This document shows positions 1-11,089 of a DNA stretch of 64,000 nucleotides, in pieces. Origin of the DNA: Pseudeuparius sepicola (lineage: Eukaryota > Arthropoda > Insecta > Coleoptera > Anthribidae); NCBI GenBank assembly GCA_963920635.1, contig OY987306.1, positions 11,922,001-11,986,000 on the forward strand. The letters run 5' to 3'. The notes under the pieces are model-generated. The model did not search any database. It worked only from the letters and a program-made list of their open reading frames with translations, and had not been told where the DNA came from. The position numbers and the translations under genes are program-made. The first letter of the stretch is position 1; every line of letters starts with the position of its first letter.

Positions 1-1030
1 AAATGACCTTTATATTACTCAACCCAACTATGTTAGTACAATAAAGTCAGTGTCGATGGGTGGTTTGCTGGAGTTCAACAGGTTACCAGGTAGCATTAGG
101 GAATGTACTGGATAAATTCAAGTGATTGTTGAGAGGATTTATCAAAGATGGATATTCTGGACGTCTATGATTTTGGTTAGTTTATATCCTTATTTAATTT
201 TCATTACTTGCTTTTTGTAGAGGGCTTGTGTTTGTATTTCTACCTTTACTTATATTTAAATTTAAGAGCAATGGCACTGCAAATAGTACAGATAAACGCA
301 CGGAATTCCGCTAGCTTTCTACCGTATACTTTACATGGAATTAGACCCAGGACGTCCACCAAAAATGCAAAACGAAATTTGAAACTTCAAAATCTATCTC
401 CTCTGTTATACGTAAACTGATTTCTGTCAAACCTGTCTCAAACTGTGGCGAAAATGTAGGTCTAAGATTCGTATGGACAATTTTTTTGTTTTTAATTGTA
501 GTTTTTTAATGGTAACAAAAATACTCCTTCAAATACTCCCGAGAAAATGAAACGGTAGCATTTTTGTAAATTTTACAAGTACCAACAATGTTTTTTAAAA
601 ATTTTTTTCATACGAATTGTTCCTCCATCTATTAGTTACATTTTGGTAAAAAAATCGAATTTTTGGAACTGAAAATAAAAAAGTAGATCGACTTCTAGAA
701 AAACACTGCAAAGCCAAAATCAATATGAATACACCGAATTTCCCCGTGCCCCCACTCCTGCCCTCTCCTCAAGCGAGTTTCCGTAGAGGGGCACTAAATA
801 GACAAAGATAGGTACAATATGTTCGCCGTCGCACTCTTGTTTCCGCTTATCGTATTTTACAAGCTTTTTTATTTAATTTCACCTGTTAGTGTGGGTCGAA
901 TCTTGCAAGCTGAATTAGAACCACTTCCTGACATCCGATTGAGCTGAAACTTTGCATACACCTTCAGTTCCGGTGACAATGCAATATGCAATACTCAATA
1001 TTGTAATACTTTCTACTTTCTAATACTTAA

Positions 1031-1265
1031 TATGGGTATAAAATGAAGGCTTGAGAAGTAGAAAACGCTAAAGTTAGTGAGATCACACTAAATGCAATAA
1101 GCCCGCCGCTCGAAGATGGCGGATTACATTTTTTCTTTTCAACCCCCTGAATATGGGTATCAAATGAAAGGGGTTGACGAGTACAAAATAATAAGATAAG
1201 TGACGTCATACTAAATCCAATATGGCGGACTAAATTTCTTTACCACTCTCCTGATATGGGAATCA
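1031..1265. repeat. Tandem repeat, about 105-118 bp unit, two units plus a stub
   Basis: The motif ATATGGGTATCAAATGAAAG, with variants, recurs near 1031, 1149 and 1253. Each time it is followed by a GAGTACAAAATA-like or GAGAAGTAGAAAA-like stretch, then a GATGGCGGA-type stretch. The third unit breaks off after about 12 bases, where a foldback element begins. No coding potential is evident. The first 1030 bases contain no gene I can recognise. Confidence 0.6.
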
Positions 1266-1285
1266 AATATGTACTAAAAAGCACA

Positions 1286-1765
1286 AAATAAAATAAAAGA
1301 TAAAAACCTTTTTAAAAACAAGCTTTTATTTAAGCCATGTACTAAAACGAATAAAATGAAATAAATCATGTACTACATCGAATAGAATAAAATAAAATGA
1401 AATAAGTCTAGGTTTTTGTTAGAATAATTCAGTGCCAAATTGCGCCAAGTTTTTGTAATTTAAAAAGCTTGTCGCGAGAAATGTTCATAGAAAGTAGGTA
1501 CCAATTAATTTTAATATACAGTGATTGGTTGATAAGCAAGTACCTACTTGCCAAAGTATGTATTTTCTTTAGAATTCGTGCGACTAGCTTTTTGATTTAC
1601 AAAAATTTGTGGCAATTTGGCATTGAATTTAACGAAAACCTAGATTTATTTTATTTTATTCCTTTTAGTAGATACATGACGTAGGTATTTTATTTTATTC
1701 GTTTTAGTACATGACTTAAATAAAAGTTTGTTTTTAAAAAGGTTTTTTATCTTTTATTTTTTATT
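1286..1765. mobile_element. Foldback element (MITE-like) with arms of about 240 bp
   Basis: The left half reads AAAAGATAAAAACC...AAAACAAGC and the right half returns as its reverse complement, ending GGTTTTTTATCTTTTATTTT. The match continues inward through the GTACTAAAACGAATAAAAT and CAGTGCCAAATTG stretches almost to the centre near 1535. It therefore folds into one long imperfect hairpin. It encodes no protein. A fragment of the same arm is found near 19565. Confidence 0.8.
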
Positions 1766-1903
1766 ATCTACAATAATAGTTATCTAGCCTAATCTTGAAT
1801 TTGACTGAATTTGATGTTTCTGAAATTCTTCCGGATGGAATTTACAAGTATATAAAACCATAAATGCAATATTTTAAATTTTGGTTGTGTTAGTTCGTCT
1901 ATG

Positions 1904-3335
1904 TACAGGGTGATCATTTTTATACGTCCAGCCTCTCTTAGTGGAAAACGGTCGAAGATATGGAGATATTATATATGGGAGATGATATAGGGTGTATATT
2001 GTGTAAAGGAATAAATTGGCCCCATGTAGCGACTCTCTGCTAATACGACGCTAGGCGTCGCGTTGCGGCGCCAAGAAATATTTTTTCCCACCAACATACC
2101 ATTTTTGTTACATCATTCAAAATCCCTTAAGGTAGTTTATTCATTTACACACTGCCCTAAAAAAGGGTAAAAACTAACAACCCCTATTAATTTTTTTGTT
2201 CGAATTTTTTTGTGGGTCATTTTTACGTATAACAAAAATATGATTTGTGTAGCCCTTTTATTATGGACCTATCATTTTGGGCATCTACTGTAACATTTTT
2301 TTTATCCCGAAGCTGAATTGTTGTTACCTGATATTTTTGTTTTTTTAATGTTCAATAATAGTACATTATACACTTAGGTTGAGAAGTGAGCCATTATTTA
2401 CAGAGCATTTTTATATCCTGAGGCGCGTAGCGCCGAAGGATATAATATGCGAGGTAAATAATGGCCTTCTCAACCGAAGTGTCTATAGATTTTTTTACTA
2501 CTAACATTGAAATATTGATACATTTTACATATTTGATTAGATTTTGATATTTTAGTCATTTCTCGCTTTTTTTCAAATACTTCGAAAGCCTGGGAGTTCA
2601 GTTGTCAAGCTGATAAAATCAAAATAATTTTTAAATGTCATATAGAAAATTGTTCATTATTTACATAGGTTTTTTTTATTATCATTATTTACCTAGGGAG
2701 AGAAATATTACTTCTCATTAAAGGAATGAGGTAAATAATGTTGATTTCTCAGGTTAGTAGTAAAAAAAAATAATTAAATTGTTTGACGCCCGTCTACTAT
2801 GAATTTTTACTTGATTTTCTGTAGTCAGGGGAATGGCATTTATCATGAAATTATTTTTTTGTAGGAAAAATATTGTGTTTTCGAGAAAAAATGTACAGGG
2901 AAAAAAGTTTCTTAATTAAAAGGGCTACGCAAATCATATTTTTGTTATACGTAAAACTGACCCACAAAAAAATTCGAGCAAAAAAATTAAAAGGGGTTGT
3001 TAGTTTTTACCCTTTTTTAGGACAGTGTGTAAATGAATAAACTACCCTAAGGCGTCTTCCAGTAAGTAGATAACACATACCAAATTTCAAATTTTTAAGT
3101 AGCGCCGTTATTGAGATATAAATAAAAAAATATTTGGGTCACCCTGTAGACCCGAATAACTTGGCAAGGAAAGCCCAAATCGAAAAATTTTATATGAAAT
3201 ACCCCCTTAAAACCACCTGCCGAACACCTCTTTAAAGTATTTACTATACATTCTGACTCACCCTGTATAATATCTCCATATCTTTGACCGTGTTCCACCA
3301 AGAGAGGCTGGGCCTCTAAAAATGATCACCCTGTA
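1904..3335. mobile_element. Composite inverted-repeat element with TACAGGGTGATC ends
   Basis: The outer 68-70 bp (TACAGGGTGATCATTTTTA...) is inverted at 3268..3335. A second inverted pair lies inside: about 2111-2262 against 2928-3053, both containing TTAGTTTTTACCC and the stretch around CAAATCATATTTTTGTTATA. A further right-hand tip, GACTCACCCTGTA, ends at 3267, so at least two elements are nested. A separate MITE sits in the middle. No transposase is visible, so it is non-autonomous. The tip resembles other CACCCTGTA-type ends in this window. Confidence 0.7.
2358..2771. mobile_element. MITE family C, copy 1 (double-nested hairpin type)
   Basis: It begins ATTATACACTTAGGTTGAG and ends CTCAGGTTAGTAGTAAAAAA. 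The first ~110 bp fold back on themselves, GCCATTATTTAC against GTAAATAATGGC. At the centre is a second perfect stem, TATATCCT/AGGATATA, around GGCGC-GTA-GCGCC. The second half is bounded by TTTTTTTACTACTAAC and its inverse. Three more copies are near 7564, 43871 and 44206. Confidence 0.8.
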
Positions 3336-3388
3336 CTTTTTTTGTAGGAAAAATCAAACTTAAAATTTTTATAAATGGTATTTTCAAG

Positions 3389-3728
3389 TACAGGGTGGTT
3401 CATTATAAATTGACACCCCCCCTTAATTTGCTAGTTTTTGAGGTTAGAAAAAAGTTTTTTACAAAAGTTTTAGATACTAATACAAAGTTTTTTGTGACGC
3501 TATTGGACCGTGTACTGTGTTCTAGAAAGCCGTGGCAGACATAACTTATGTTTTTTTAAATGGAACACCCTATATATTTTTGTATTTTTGAAATCTGCTC
3601 ATCAAGGCAATTAAAATGATATTAAACTTTGTGGCATTATCTTTTTCCGTTTTTGAAAAATTCCGTTTTAAAATTTTATACTAAATTTATTTAACTCGAA
3701 TTTGTGGATCTCGCGATAAAGATAGATG
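3389..3728 (+). mobile_element. One end of a TACAGGGTGG-type inverted-repeat element (family D)
   Basis: It starts TACAGGGTGGTTCATTATAA. The first ~190 bp recur inverted and internally shortened at 26246..26356. The next ~90 bp (TTTTTCCGTTTTTGAAAAATTCC region) recur inverted at 26925..27010. No right-hand end is present here because another MITE begins at 3729. No protein is encoded. Confidence 0.65.
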
Positions 3729-3935
3729 ATCGATGTAATAACAAAAAATATTTGTTTTAAACAAGAGAGTAATATAGTGAAACTCCAAAATGTTTAGGAG
3801 CCTTTTCAAATTTTACTGATTATATTCTAGAAATAAAGAATTTCAGGAAAATCGTAAAAGCTCCTAAACATTTTGGAAGTTTCACTACGTTACTCTCTTG
3901 TTTAAAACAAATATTTTTCATTATTACATTGATCG
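3729..3935. mobile_element. Small palindromic MITE with arms of about 75 bp
   Basis: ATCGATGTAATAAC... at the left matches the reverse complement of ...ATTATTACATTGATCGA at the right. Both arms contain the blocks GTTTTAAACAAGAGAGTAA and CTCCTAAACATTTTGG or their complements. The central spacer is about 45 bp. It directly abuts the 5'-truncated end of a LINE. Confidence 0.8.
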
Positions 3936-6325
3936 AAGCTTATGATAAAGTTAAGAAATAAAGCGCTATCGAGGTATAAGAGGGACAAAACAGATGCTAA
4001 TGGGGTATCCTACAAAGAATTGAGGAACACAGTAAATATGGCTGTTAAGTCAGAGAAGCGTGCATTCCTTCAGCATTCTTTCAAGAATAATCCTAAACAA
4101 TTTTGGCGAACACTAAAATATCTCAATTTATCCAATTCCGCCAACAACAATGGTCCAGCAGCACTTATCGGCACTCCTAACGAGTTTAATAACTTTTTCC
4201 ACGACTCTGTCCTCACTGATTGATGGAAATGACGTATCGATTGCTAACACGTATGATAATAAATCCTTCTTAGACGCAGAGTCCGCGCGTTTCGATTTTA
4301 TTCCGATTGACGGTGCCACTGTGGAGGATATCATAAATTAGGTGAGAATTAGACCGCTCATTAAGCGATACAAGCGGGATTGGCGACTGTGGGCACTACG
4401 AAGGTACCGTGGCCAGGTACCTCTTGTACCGTCCATGAATATTCAAACGGCAAGGTGGCCCAGCGATGTCACAAAAAGAACAATAAAGACAACGGCTGAA
4501 AGATATGTCCAGAGGATGCTATCGACCTACCAAAAAATACACTTTTGATTCTATATACAGGGTGAGTTTTTTCGATGACCACTATGGAATGAAGTCCAAC
4601 GCTACAGGTCCCGATGGAATAAATACTAAAATGCTGCTTTACCTGTTACCTTATCTTAGTAACCACATTACGTACTTAATTAATTATAGTTTGAAAACAA
4701 ACAAAATTCCCACAGTCTGGAAGATGGCCAACGTTATCCCCATTCCTAAAATAAAAAGTGCCACTGATTTATCGCATTTTCGTCCCTTAAGCATTCTGTC
4801 CACGTTATCCAAGGTACTGGAAAAAGTGGTTTATTGCCAACTTAACGAGTTTCTGTCTGCTGCCAACGTTATACCTGTCACGCAGTCTGGGTTCCGCCCG
4901 GCTCATAGTACCACAACCACGTTACTGGGTGTTTTTGATGATCTATGCAGAGCCTTCGATGAGAGAAGGAATACCTGTTTAATTCTCTTGGACTATAGCA
5001 AGGCGTTTGACACAATTGACTCCGCCACCTTACTATTGAAATTAAAATATTTCGGGCTGGGCCCCTCTGCTCTGTCTTTCTTCAATAATTTTTTGGGCAA
5101 CCGTAGTCAAAGAGTAACACTCGGGAGTCACAGCTCAGATTATACATTGGTTGGTAGAGGGGTGCCGCAGGGTAGCATTCTCTCGCCTTTGCTGTTTTCC
5201 TTGTACACTGCGGATCATCCCAATTATTTAAAGCATTGTTCCTCGCATCAATATGCAGATGATACTCAAATCTACCTGTCGTTTGATTACGATGCCCGCG
5301 AGCGCGCGGCAGAGAATATCAACGCAGACTTAATTGCTCTAAAGGCCTATTCTGATGCTCACCATCTGGTATTGAACAAGGGCAAGACTCAATTGCTTAT
5401 ATTTGCAAAAGACAAGCTTTTGTTAAACAACGATCATAATTTTCGTTTGGAGCTGAATGGTGGTGTTATTGAGCCGGTTCAGTCCTGCAAGAACTTGGGA
5501 TTATCATTCAACGATAATATGCGCTTTGACTTACATATAAGTAAGGTTATTGGGAGATGTTTCGGGCTGTTAAAGCTATTCTACATGCACAAGGATTTCC
5601 TTGACCCTAATATAAAGCTCAGGCTGTGTGATAGCAATATTTTGTCACATTTGAATTACTGTCTATTGGTGTACTGGCCTGGTTTGACGGCTAAAAACAA
5701 ACACTCTACAAATGGTTCAAAATGCCTGTTTAAGGTTCTCTTTTGGAATTCGAAAATTTGACCACATATCCGGTGCTTTCAGACAGTCAAACTGGTTCTA
5801 CTTACAGGAAAAGTTTTTCATACAAATGGCCAAGTTTGTATTCAAACTTAGAGCGTCCTCCCAACCGAAGTACTTGTACTCCAGACTTACAAGAAACTCT
5901 GATCTCCATTCCCGTCCTACTCGTAATCGGCATACTTATGTAATACCTAAACACCATACTAAGCAATTCAAAAAGTCCTTCACTTACAATGCGATTAAAA
6001 TTTTCAACTCTCTTCCATCTAGTTTAAACTGCGCACCCAGTCCTCATGCTTTTGATAGAATGGTCAAACAATATGTACTTGATAATAGACCCACTGAATA
6101 ATTACATAATCTATTCGAGGTTCAAAGGGATCACTTAATCATTTAATCATTTGGTCATGTAAACACTTAATAATTTAATCAATTAATCTCTTTCTGTTTT
6201 TGGTTTGTGTTCTTTGTTTTTCTTTGTTGTTAACAATATTTTTAAGGATTGTTTATTTGGGTGGTTATATATGAGCAACTCTCAATTTGGTCATTGTAAT
6301 AAAGACATATTATTATTATTATCTT
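3936..6325 (+). mobile_element. 5'-truncated non-LTR retrotransposon (Jockey/I-like)
   Basis: The element enters inside the ORF2 linker, after the lost endonuclease. It carries a broken reverse transcriptase and C-terminal region, then a short 3' UTR (6102..6306) ending in an (ATT)n tail at about 6307-6322. Directly after the tail lies internal gag-like sequence of a DIRS element, so the LINE probably landed in that element. Around 4342-4575 is a foreign insertion ending in TATACAGGGTGAG. Confidence 0.85.
3942..6101 (+). pseudogene. LINE ORF2 remnant: reverse transcriptase and C-terminal domain
   Basis: Reading resumes in at least four frames: 3942-4223 (linker), 4150-4341, 4505-5761 (reverse transcriptase) and 5712-6101 (C-terminal region). 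In the 4505 frame the RT motifs are [55 protein letters not shown] and the catalytic QYADD (Tyr about residue 250 of that frame). The frame breaks at 4223, at the insertion near 4342 and at 5761 show that it is dead. The endonuclease is missing. RT clade assignment is from motif style only. Confidence 0.9.
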
Positions 6326-6676
6326 CACCATAGACTGTCCATGCAGCGTAGGTATTTCCTTACGCCCTTACTACAACAGCCTATTGCGGACATAACTCCA
6401 GTAGATGATACCCTCTACGGGAAAAACTTTGGTCATCAAGTTGCGACTATAAAAGCTGCAAGAGGTATCGGTAAAGATATAAAAAGCACAATGCACACAA
6501 AGTTCACTAAACAACCTACCACTACTACACCAAAACCTCCTACCCAGAGTAATTTAAACTACTATCGCCCGTCGCGGTATACGCCGAGGTACCAGCGACA
6601 CCAGGCACGATCCTCGGAACACACATACCAGAGGAAACAGTATCCCAAGAAAGGCCAACCAAACATGAAGAAGTAG
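6326..6676 (+). pseudogene. DIRS gag-like protein, C-terminal fragment
   Basis: The frame reads on from the LINE tail with a stretch like RRYFLTPLLQQ, followed by a Pro/Thr/Arg/Gln-rich basic tail ending at a stop at 6674. The basic tail fits the nucleic-acid-binding C-terminus of the DIRS first ORF. This assignment rests mainly on position upstream of the RT. The N-terminal part is absent. Confidence 0.5.
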
Positions 6677-6693
6677 GACAGGTAGGGGTTTGT

Positions 6694-7560
6694 TTGGCGG
6701 GCAGATTGAAATATTACTTGGAAAACTGGCAGCAAATTAAAGCCAATAAAGTTATTCTAGAATGGCTTCGGGGTTTTAAAATCCCGTTTGCTGCCTTACC
6801 AAAGCAAAACAAGGCCGTTCGTCGACCATCCTTCTCAGGGTCAGAAAAAGTACTCATTCGTGCCGAACTTGAAAAACTATTAAAACAAGGGGTTATTAAA
6901 AAATGTACACCCTCTTCAAACCAGTTTCTATCCTCATATTTTCTTGTAGACAAGCCCAATGGAAAAAAGAGGTTTATTTTAAACCTTAAGCAGCTCAATA
7001 AATTTATCAAGCCCCCTCACTTTAAAATGGAGGATTCTAGAACGGCACTCAAGTTGGTTAGCAAACATTCCCTAATGACCAAAATAGACATAAAAGATGC
7101 ATATTTTTTGGTTCCTATTCACAGTGAACATTCGAAATATTTAAGATTCTCATTTAATGGCAGCTATTACCAATTACCTCTTTCGTTTGGCTTATCAATA
7201 GCACCTTATTTATTTACCAAGTTACTAAAACCTGTGCTATCATATTTTAGAGAAAAAGGAATAATTTGCGTAGCATATATTGATGATTTGCTGTTAATTC
7301 ATTTCGATAAGACTAAAGCGCAACACCTTAGTTAGGGTTTATACTGAACTTGGGAAAAAGCGCATTAATTCTGTCCTATAGGTGCTTATTTTTAGGATTT
7401 GTCTTTGACAGTGATTTTTTATAGAGCTTACTGCTGACAAGCGACAGAAATATAAACAGTCCGTCATAAAATTAAAGAAACTTGTTTTTTGCAAAATAAG
7501 ATATGTAGCACATATTGCAGGCGTATTAGCGTCAGCATGTCTAGCTGTCAAATATGGAAT
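6694..7560 (+). pseudogene. DIRS-like reverse transcriptase
   Basis: A 213-residue frame (6694-7335) holds WLRGFKIPFA, the primer-grip region FILNLKQLNKFIKPPHFKMED, KIDIKDAYFLVPIH, LPLSFGLSIAPYLFTK and the catalytic YIDDLLLI. A stop and frameshift follow at about 7335. The thumb continues in other frames as LFLGFVFDSD, then CLAVKYGIVY up to 7560, where a MITE splits it. The motifs match the DIRS/Ngaro style rather than LINEs. Confidence 0.85.
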
Positions 7561-7563
7561 AGT

Positions 7564-7931
7564 ATATTATACACTTAGGTTGAGAAGTGAGCCATTATAT
7601 ACTGAGCTTTCTTATGCGAGGTAAATAATGGCCTTCTCAACCGAAGTGTATATTGAATTTTTTTTACTACTAACATTGAAATATTGCCATATTTTAGTTT
7701 ATTTTAGTCATTTCTCGCTTTTTTCAAATACTTCGAAATATCAAGTAGCCTGAGAGTTCAGTTGTCAAGCTGATAAAATGAAACTAATTTTTAAATGTCA
7801 TATAGAAAATTTTTCATTATTTACCTAGGTATTTTTTTTATTATCATTATTTACCTAGGGAGATAAATATTAGTTCTCATTACAGGAATGAGGTAAATAA
7901 TTGTGATTTCTCAGGTTAGTAGTAAAAAAAT
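7564..7931. mobile_element. MITE family C, copy 2, inside the DIRS RT/RNase H region
   Basis: It has the same ends as the copy at 2358 (TTATACACTTAGGTTGAG to CTCAGGTTAGTAGTAAAA) and the same fold-back GCCATTATATAC/GTAAATAATGGC. The central GGCGC hairpin seen in copies 1 and 3 is missing. It separates the DIRS peptide VKYGIVY from KIIEREKYL, so the insertion point is known to a few bases. A TA-type target is plausible but cannot be fixed exactly. Confidence 0.8.
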
Positions 7932-7934
7932 TAT

Positions 7935-8318
7935 ACACAAAAATTATTGAGAGAGAAAAATACCTAGCTTTAAAAAACAGACAGAATAATAATTATGAAG
8001 AAGTTATGGAAGTCTCGAAAGACCTTAAAGAAGATCTGAAATCTGAAATGGTGGGAGCACAATATTGAGTCGTGCTATATGTAATAGCAAAACTGAGTGG
8101 GGGGCAGTGTGTGGAAATGATAGCACACTTGGTTGGTGGAATAAAAAAGAAATAAGTTTACACAACATTTTAGAGCTAAAAGCCGTGCTTAACGCATTGA
8201 AATGTTTTGCTCAGGGGTTAAATTCAGCTTTTATCTTAGTGGGAGTAGACAATACTACTGCGATTGCTTGCATTAATAAAATGGGTAGTGTTCAAAGTAC
8301 AGAATTAAACTCTATATC
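7935..8318 (+). pseudogene. DIRS-like RNase H domain fragment
   Basis: After the MITE the frame reads IIEREKYLALKNRQ and WWEHNI. The 8065 frame then carries WGAVCGNDS, the conserved Glu in HNILELKAVLNALKCFA, and VGVDNTTAIACINKMGSVQ with the Asp of the RNase H active site. It is cut after LNSI by a hAT relic at 8319. A stop lies before the 8065 frame, so the region is dead. Confidence 0.8.
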
Positions 8319-8435
8319 CAGGGGCGGATTGGGCCGATCGGGCGCTAGCCCGATCGGCCGGACCTACTTTGGCCGCTATGGGCCGGCCGCCGCCGCGCCA
8401 TCGCTTATAGCCTTTAAACAAGGCTTGTAGGCATT

Positions 8436-8601
8436 ATGGAGAATATATTTAAATATTTATTAACTTTGTCTATTTCACAAGTATCATGTGAAAAATCTTT
8501 CTCCAAATTAAAAATAATCTTAAACCGGCTAAGAAGTTCTCTAACCCAAGACCATTTGGAAGCTTTCATCTTAATGGCTTGTAAAAAAGTTAATTTGATT
8601 A
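8436..8601 (+). pseudogene. hAT transposase dimerisation domain (hATC), C-terminal fragment
   Basis: The frame encodes LLTLSISQVSCEKSFSKLK, then LRSSLTQDHLEAFILMACKK. The pattern SxxCExSFSxLKxIxxxLRSSLxQxxLE is the signature of the hAT C-terminal dimerisation domain. The catalytic core is absent and the reading frame runs straight into the inserted element at 8602. It is a dead remnant. Confidence 0.8.
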
Positions 8602-9479
8602 TACAGGGTGAGTCATTAATAATGGCACATAGTGCAACCGCATATATTTTGGGCCAAAATATACTATTGAGACTATAACATGCCTTATAGAAATGTTGTT
8701 TGTTTAAGAGATACAGGGCGTTGGAGTTTGTTTTTTGAATTTGCATTTTGGCTACATCTTCCAACATAAGCAAGCTGCTGAACTAAAATTTGGCATTGCT
8801 AGGTTTTTGGGGATGGAGAATAAGCTGAAAATGTCAAATTCTACTTATCTCACAGAGATTTTCGTTTTCTTAAAATAGTGTGTCCAAATTTTATCAAGTT
8901 TCAATCCGTTCCATTTTGAAAGTGAACGATTTCTTGGACATTTTTCATATGGGCTTTTTTTTTCGCATTAAATAGTGCAATCGTTGTGCAATATTTGAAA
9001 GCAGTAATGAAAAATTTTTTTTTTTCGAATATTAGTGATCAGGTGTTTTGGAGCACGTTTTGTCAATTTCAATGCAAACGGTTGATTGGATCATTATGAA
9101 ACAAGGGTACCTCTTTGTTGCAGAATGAAAAGATGCACTAAAATGATGAACCTGTAGGACCAAAAAGATATCCTCAAAAAAGTTACGAATAAAAGCACGA
9201 TCCAAAAACAGCGCAAGTGGCGCCCTGTGTGAGATACGACGAAATTGACATTTTCAGGTTATTCTCCATCCCCAAAAACATAGCAGTGCCAAATTTCAGT
9301 TCAGCAGCTTGATTATGTTGAGAGATGTAGCCAAAGTGCAATTTCAGAAAACAAACTTCAACACCCTCTATCTCTTAAACAAACAACATTTCTATAAGGC
9401 ATATTAGCCTCATTCGTAATATTTTGGCCCAAAATATATGCGGTTGCACCATGTGCCATTATTAATGACTCACCCTGTA
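8602..9479. mobile_element. Inverted-repeat element family B, full-length copy 1 (878 bp)
   Basis: It runs from TACAGGGTGAGTCATTAATA to its inverse TTAATGACTCACCCTGTA. The inverted ends are about 230 bp and include GCACATAGTGCAACCGCATA and GTTGTTTGTTTAAGAGATAC. The outermost TA may be the target dinucleotide, as for mariner-like elements. No transposase is encoded. A second full copy lies at 32292-33364. Confidence 0.85.
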
Positions 9480-9789
9480 TAATGAAGATCTAATAAACTA
9501 AGTATCTAGTCGGCAAGTGCAAAGGCGTATGTAATTTATTATGTTTTTAATTTTTTTAAATGGTTAACAACAGATGAAGAGATATTTTTATGTTTAAATA
9601 GTTTTAATTCTTTTTAAGAATTGATTTATTTATTTTTTATTTCCTTTATACTCTTTTGAAATAAAAACCTTTACCTAAACTGATTTCGACAATTTGATCC
9701 TCCCCAAAATCTAAAAATACCTGAAAAAATAAAAAAAATCTTGAAACCAACTGTTTCTGGCGTCTCTTGCACTTTGGCTACAAGGAACC

Positions 9790-10300
9790 ATATATATATG
9801 GAACAGATCGATGGGTCTCGTAAGCTCTCTTCCGAGACAGAATGGGAACATGGGAACTAACGGATTATGCGTTTGCAGAGATTATCGCTAGGTTAGGAAC
9901 ACTGGACTTAGACTTATTTGCTTCAAATGCTAATGCTAAATGCAAAAGATATATTTCCTGGCTGCGGGATCCAGGCTCAGAAAAGATAGATTCATTCACA
10001 TTGTGTTGGACAAACCTTAATTTCTACGCATTCCCCCCCTTTGCATTAATATTGAGAACACTTGAAAAAATCTTATTAGACAAAGCTGAAGGTATGGTAG
10101 TCCCCGAGTGGACAGGTCAACCATGGTATCCCCTTTTCCAAAAACTCCTTGTTAGCAAACCAATAAAGTTTTCACCAAATTCAAAATTGCTTTCTTCACC
10201 TTTCAGAGACGGGCACCCCCTAGCAGTTACCCTGGTTGCAGGCAGGTTGTCTGCGAGGCATATCGGAGAAGAAACATACCAGAAGAGGCTCATCTCCTAA
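9790..10300 (+). pseudogene. DIRS-like conserved region downstream of RNase H
   Basis: The DIRS sequence resumes near 9790. From 9842 the frame reads WELTDYAFAEIIARLG, LDLDLFASNANAKCKRYISW, FTLCWTNLNFYAFPPFALIL and VVPEWTGQPWYPLFQKLL. These blocks follow RNase H in DIRS and Ngaro polyproteins. A few extra bases at about 9845 disrupt ETEW-ELTDY. A stop separates it from the recombinase frame. Confidence 0.75.
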
Positions 10301-10345
10301 CACTTCTAGATTCTATAACAGCAAACACCTTAAAGCAGTAATACA

Positions 10346-11050
10346 GTGTATTTTCTTTGGTGGAAATACTGCAATCAAGCTGATGTGGATATATACTCAC
10401 CTATAGCAGATATCTTAAGATTTTTGCAGCAAATGCAGAAAGAAAAGAAATGGGCATTTAGTATGTCCAATTCGTGTAGGTCAGCACTAGCATTGATACT
10501 GCCGGGGGAAATTGGTAGGGACCTCTCGATTAGACGATTCCTTCGCGGAATTTACAAGAGGAAACCAAAGAAAGCAAAATATTCGTATGTCTGGGACCCA
10601 AAAATAGTTTTAGACTATTTAGAACAACTGTACCCCAAAGAATCATTAAACGACAGGCAGCTAGGCATGAAACTGATATCCCTCCTTATGCTGGTAACAG
10701 GACATAGGATACAAATACTGTCGCTGATCCGAGTAGAAAATATAATTTTTGATACTAAAGGTGCCCAGATACTAATAACAGACCAGATTAAAACATCAGG
10801 GCCTAAAGCCTCATCAACCGCCCCTCTTTATACCGTTTTATTTGGAAAACCCAAAGATATTTTTTCTGTACATTCAGCCAGACACGCCTCCACTCCCTCC
10901 ACCTCGAAAGCATTGGCCTCTGGCGTGTCGATTGATACTATTAGGAAAACCGCTGGTTGGTCAGAGACTTCCAAAACATTTGCATGTTTCTATAATCGCC
11001 CTATACAGAATAATTATGTATTCCCAGAGGCTGTACTAGGAAAGAAATAA
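10346..11050 (+). CDS. Tyrosine recombinase of the DIRS-like element
   Basis: This 234-residue open frame carries the tyrosine recombinase residues: Arg121 in VTGHRIQILSLIR, the H-x-x-R box at His176/Arg179 in FSVHSARHAST, and the nucleophile Tyr216 in FACFYNRP, preceded by KTAGWSETSKTF. This enzyme would integrate a circular DNA copy without target duplication. It is the only DIRS domain here that is still uninterrupted. The true N-terminus was probably fused to the upstream frame. Activity is unlikely because the rest of the element is broken. Confidence 0.85.
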   Translation: MYFLWWKYCNQADVDIYSPIADILRFLQQMQKEKKWAFSMSNSCRSALALILPGEIGRDLSIRRFLRGIYKRKPKKAKYSYVWDPKIVLDYLEQLYPKESLNDRQLGMKLISLLMLVTGHRIQILSLIRVENIIFDTKGAQILITDQIKTSGPKASSTAPLYTVLFGKPKDIFSVHSARHASTPSTSKALASGVSIDTIRKTAGWSETSKTFACFYNRPIQNNYVFPEAVLGKK

Positions 11051-11089
11051 ATCACAGTTCCTAACTTGTAATGATTTTCTTGCTTCATG

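Larger units (their letters stand above)
8319..9770 (+). mobile_element. hAT transposon relic with a nested inverted-repeat element
   Basis: It begins CAGGGGCGGATTGGGCC, a hAT-style terminus, within the DIRS RNase H. A GC-rich stretch with the palindrome GGGCCGATCGGGC / GCCCGATCGGCC follows, then a hAT C-terminal coding fragment. An inverted-repeat element is inserted at 8602-9479. The right boundary is only approximate because the 8-bp duplication TCTATATC cannot be found cleanly on the right. Confidence 0.55.
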
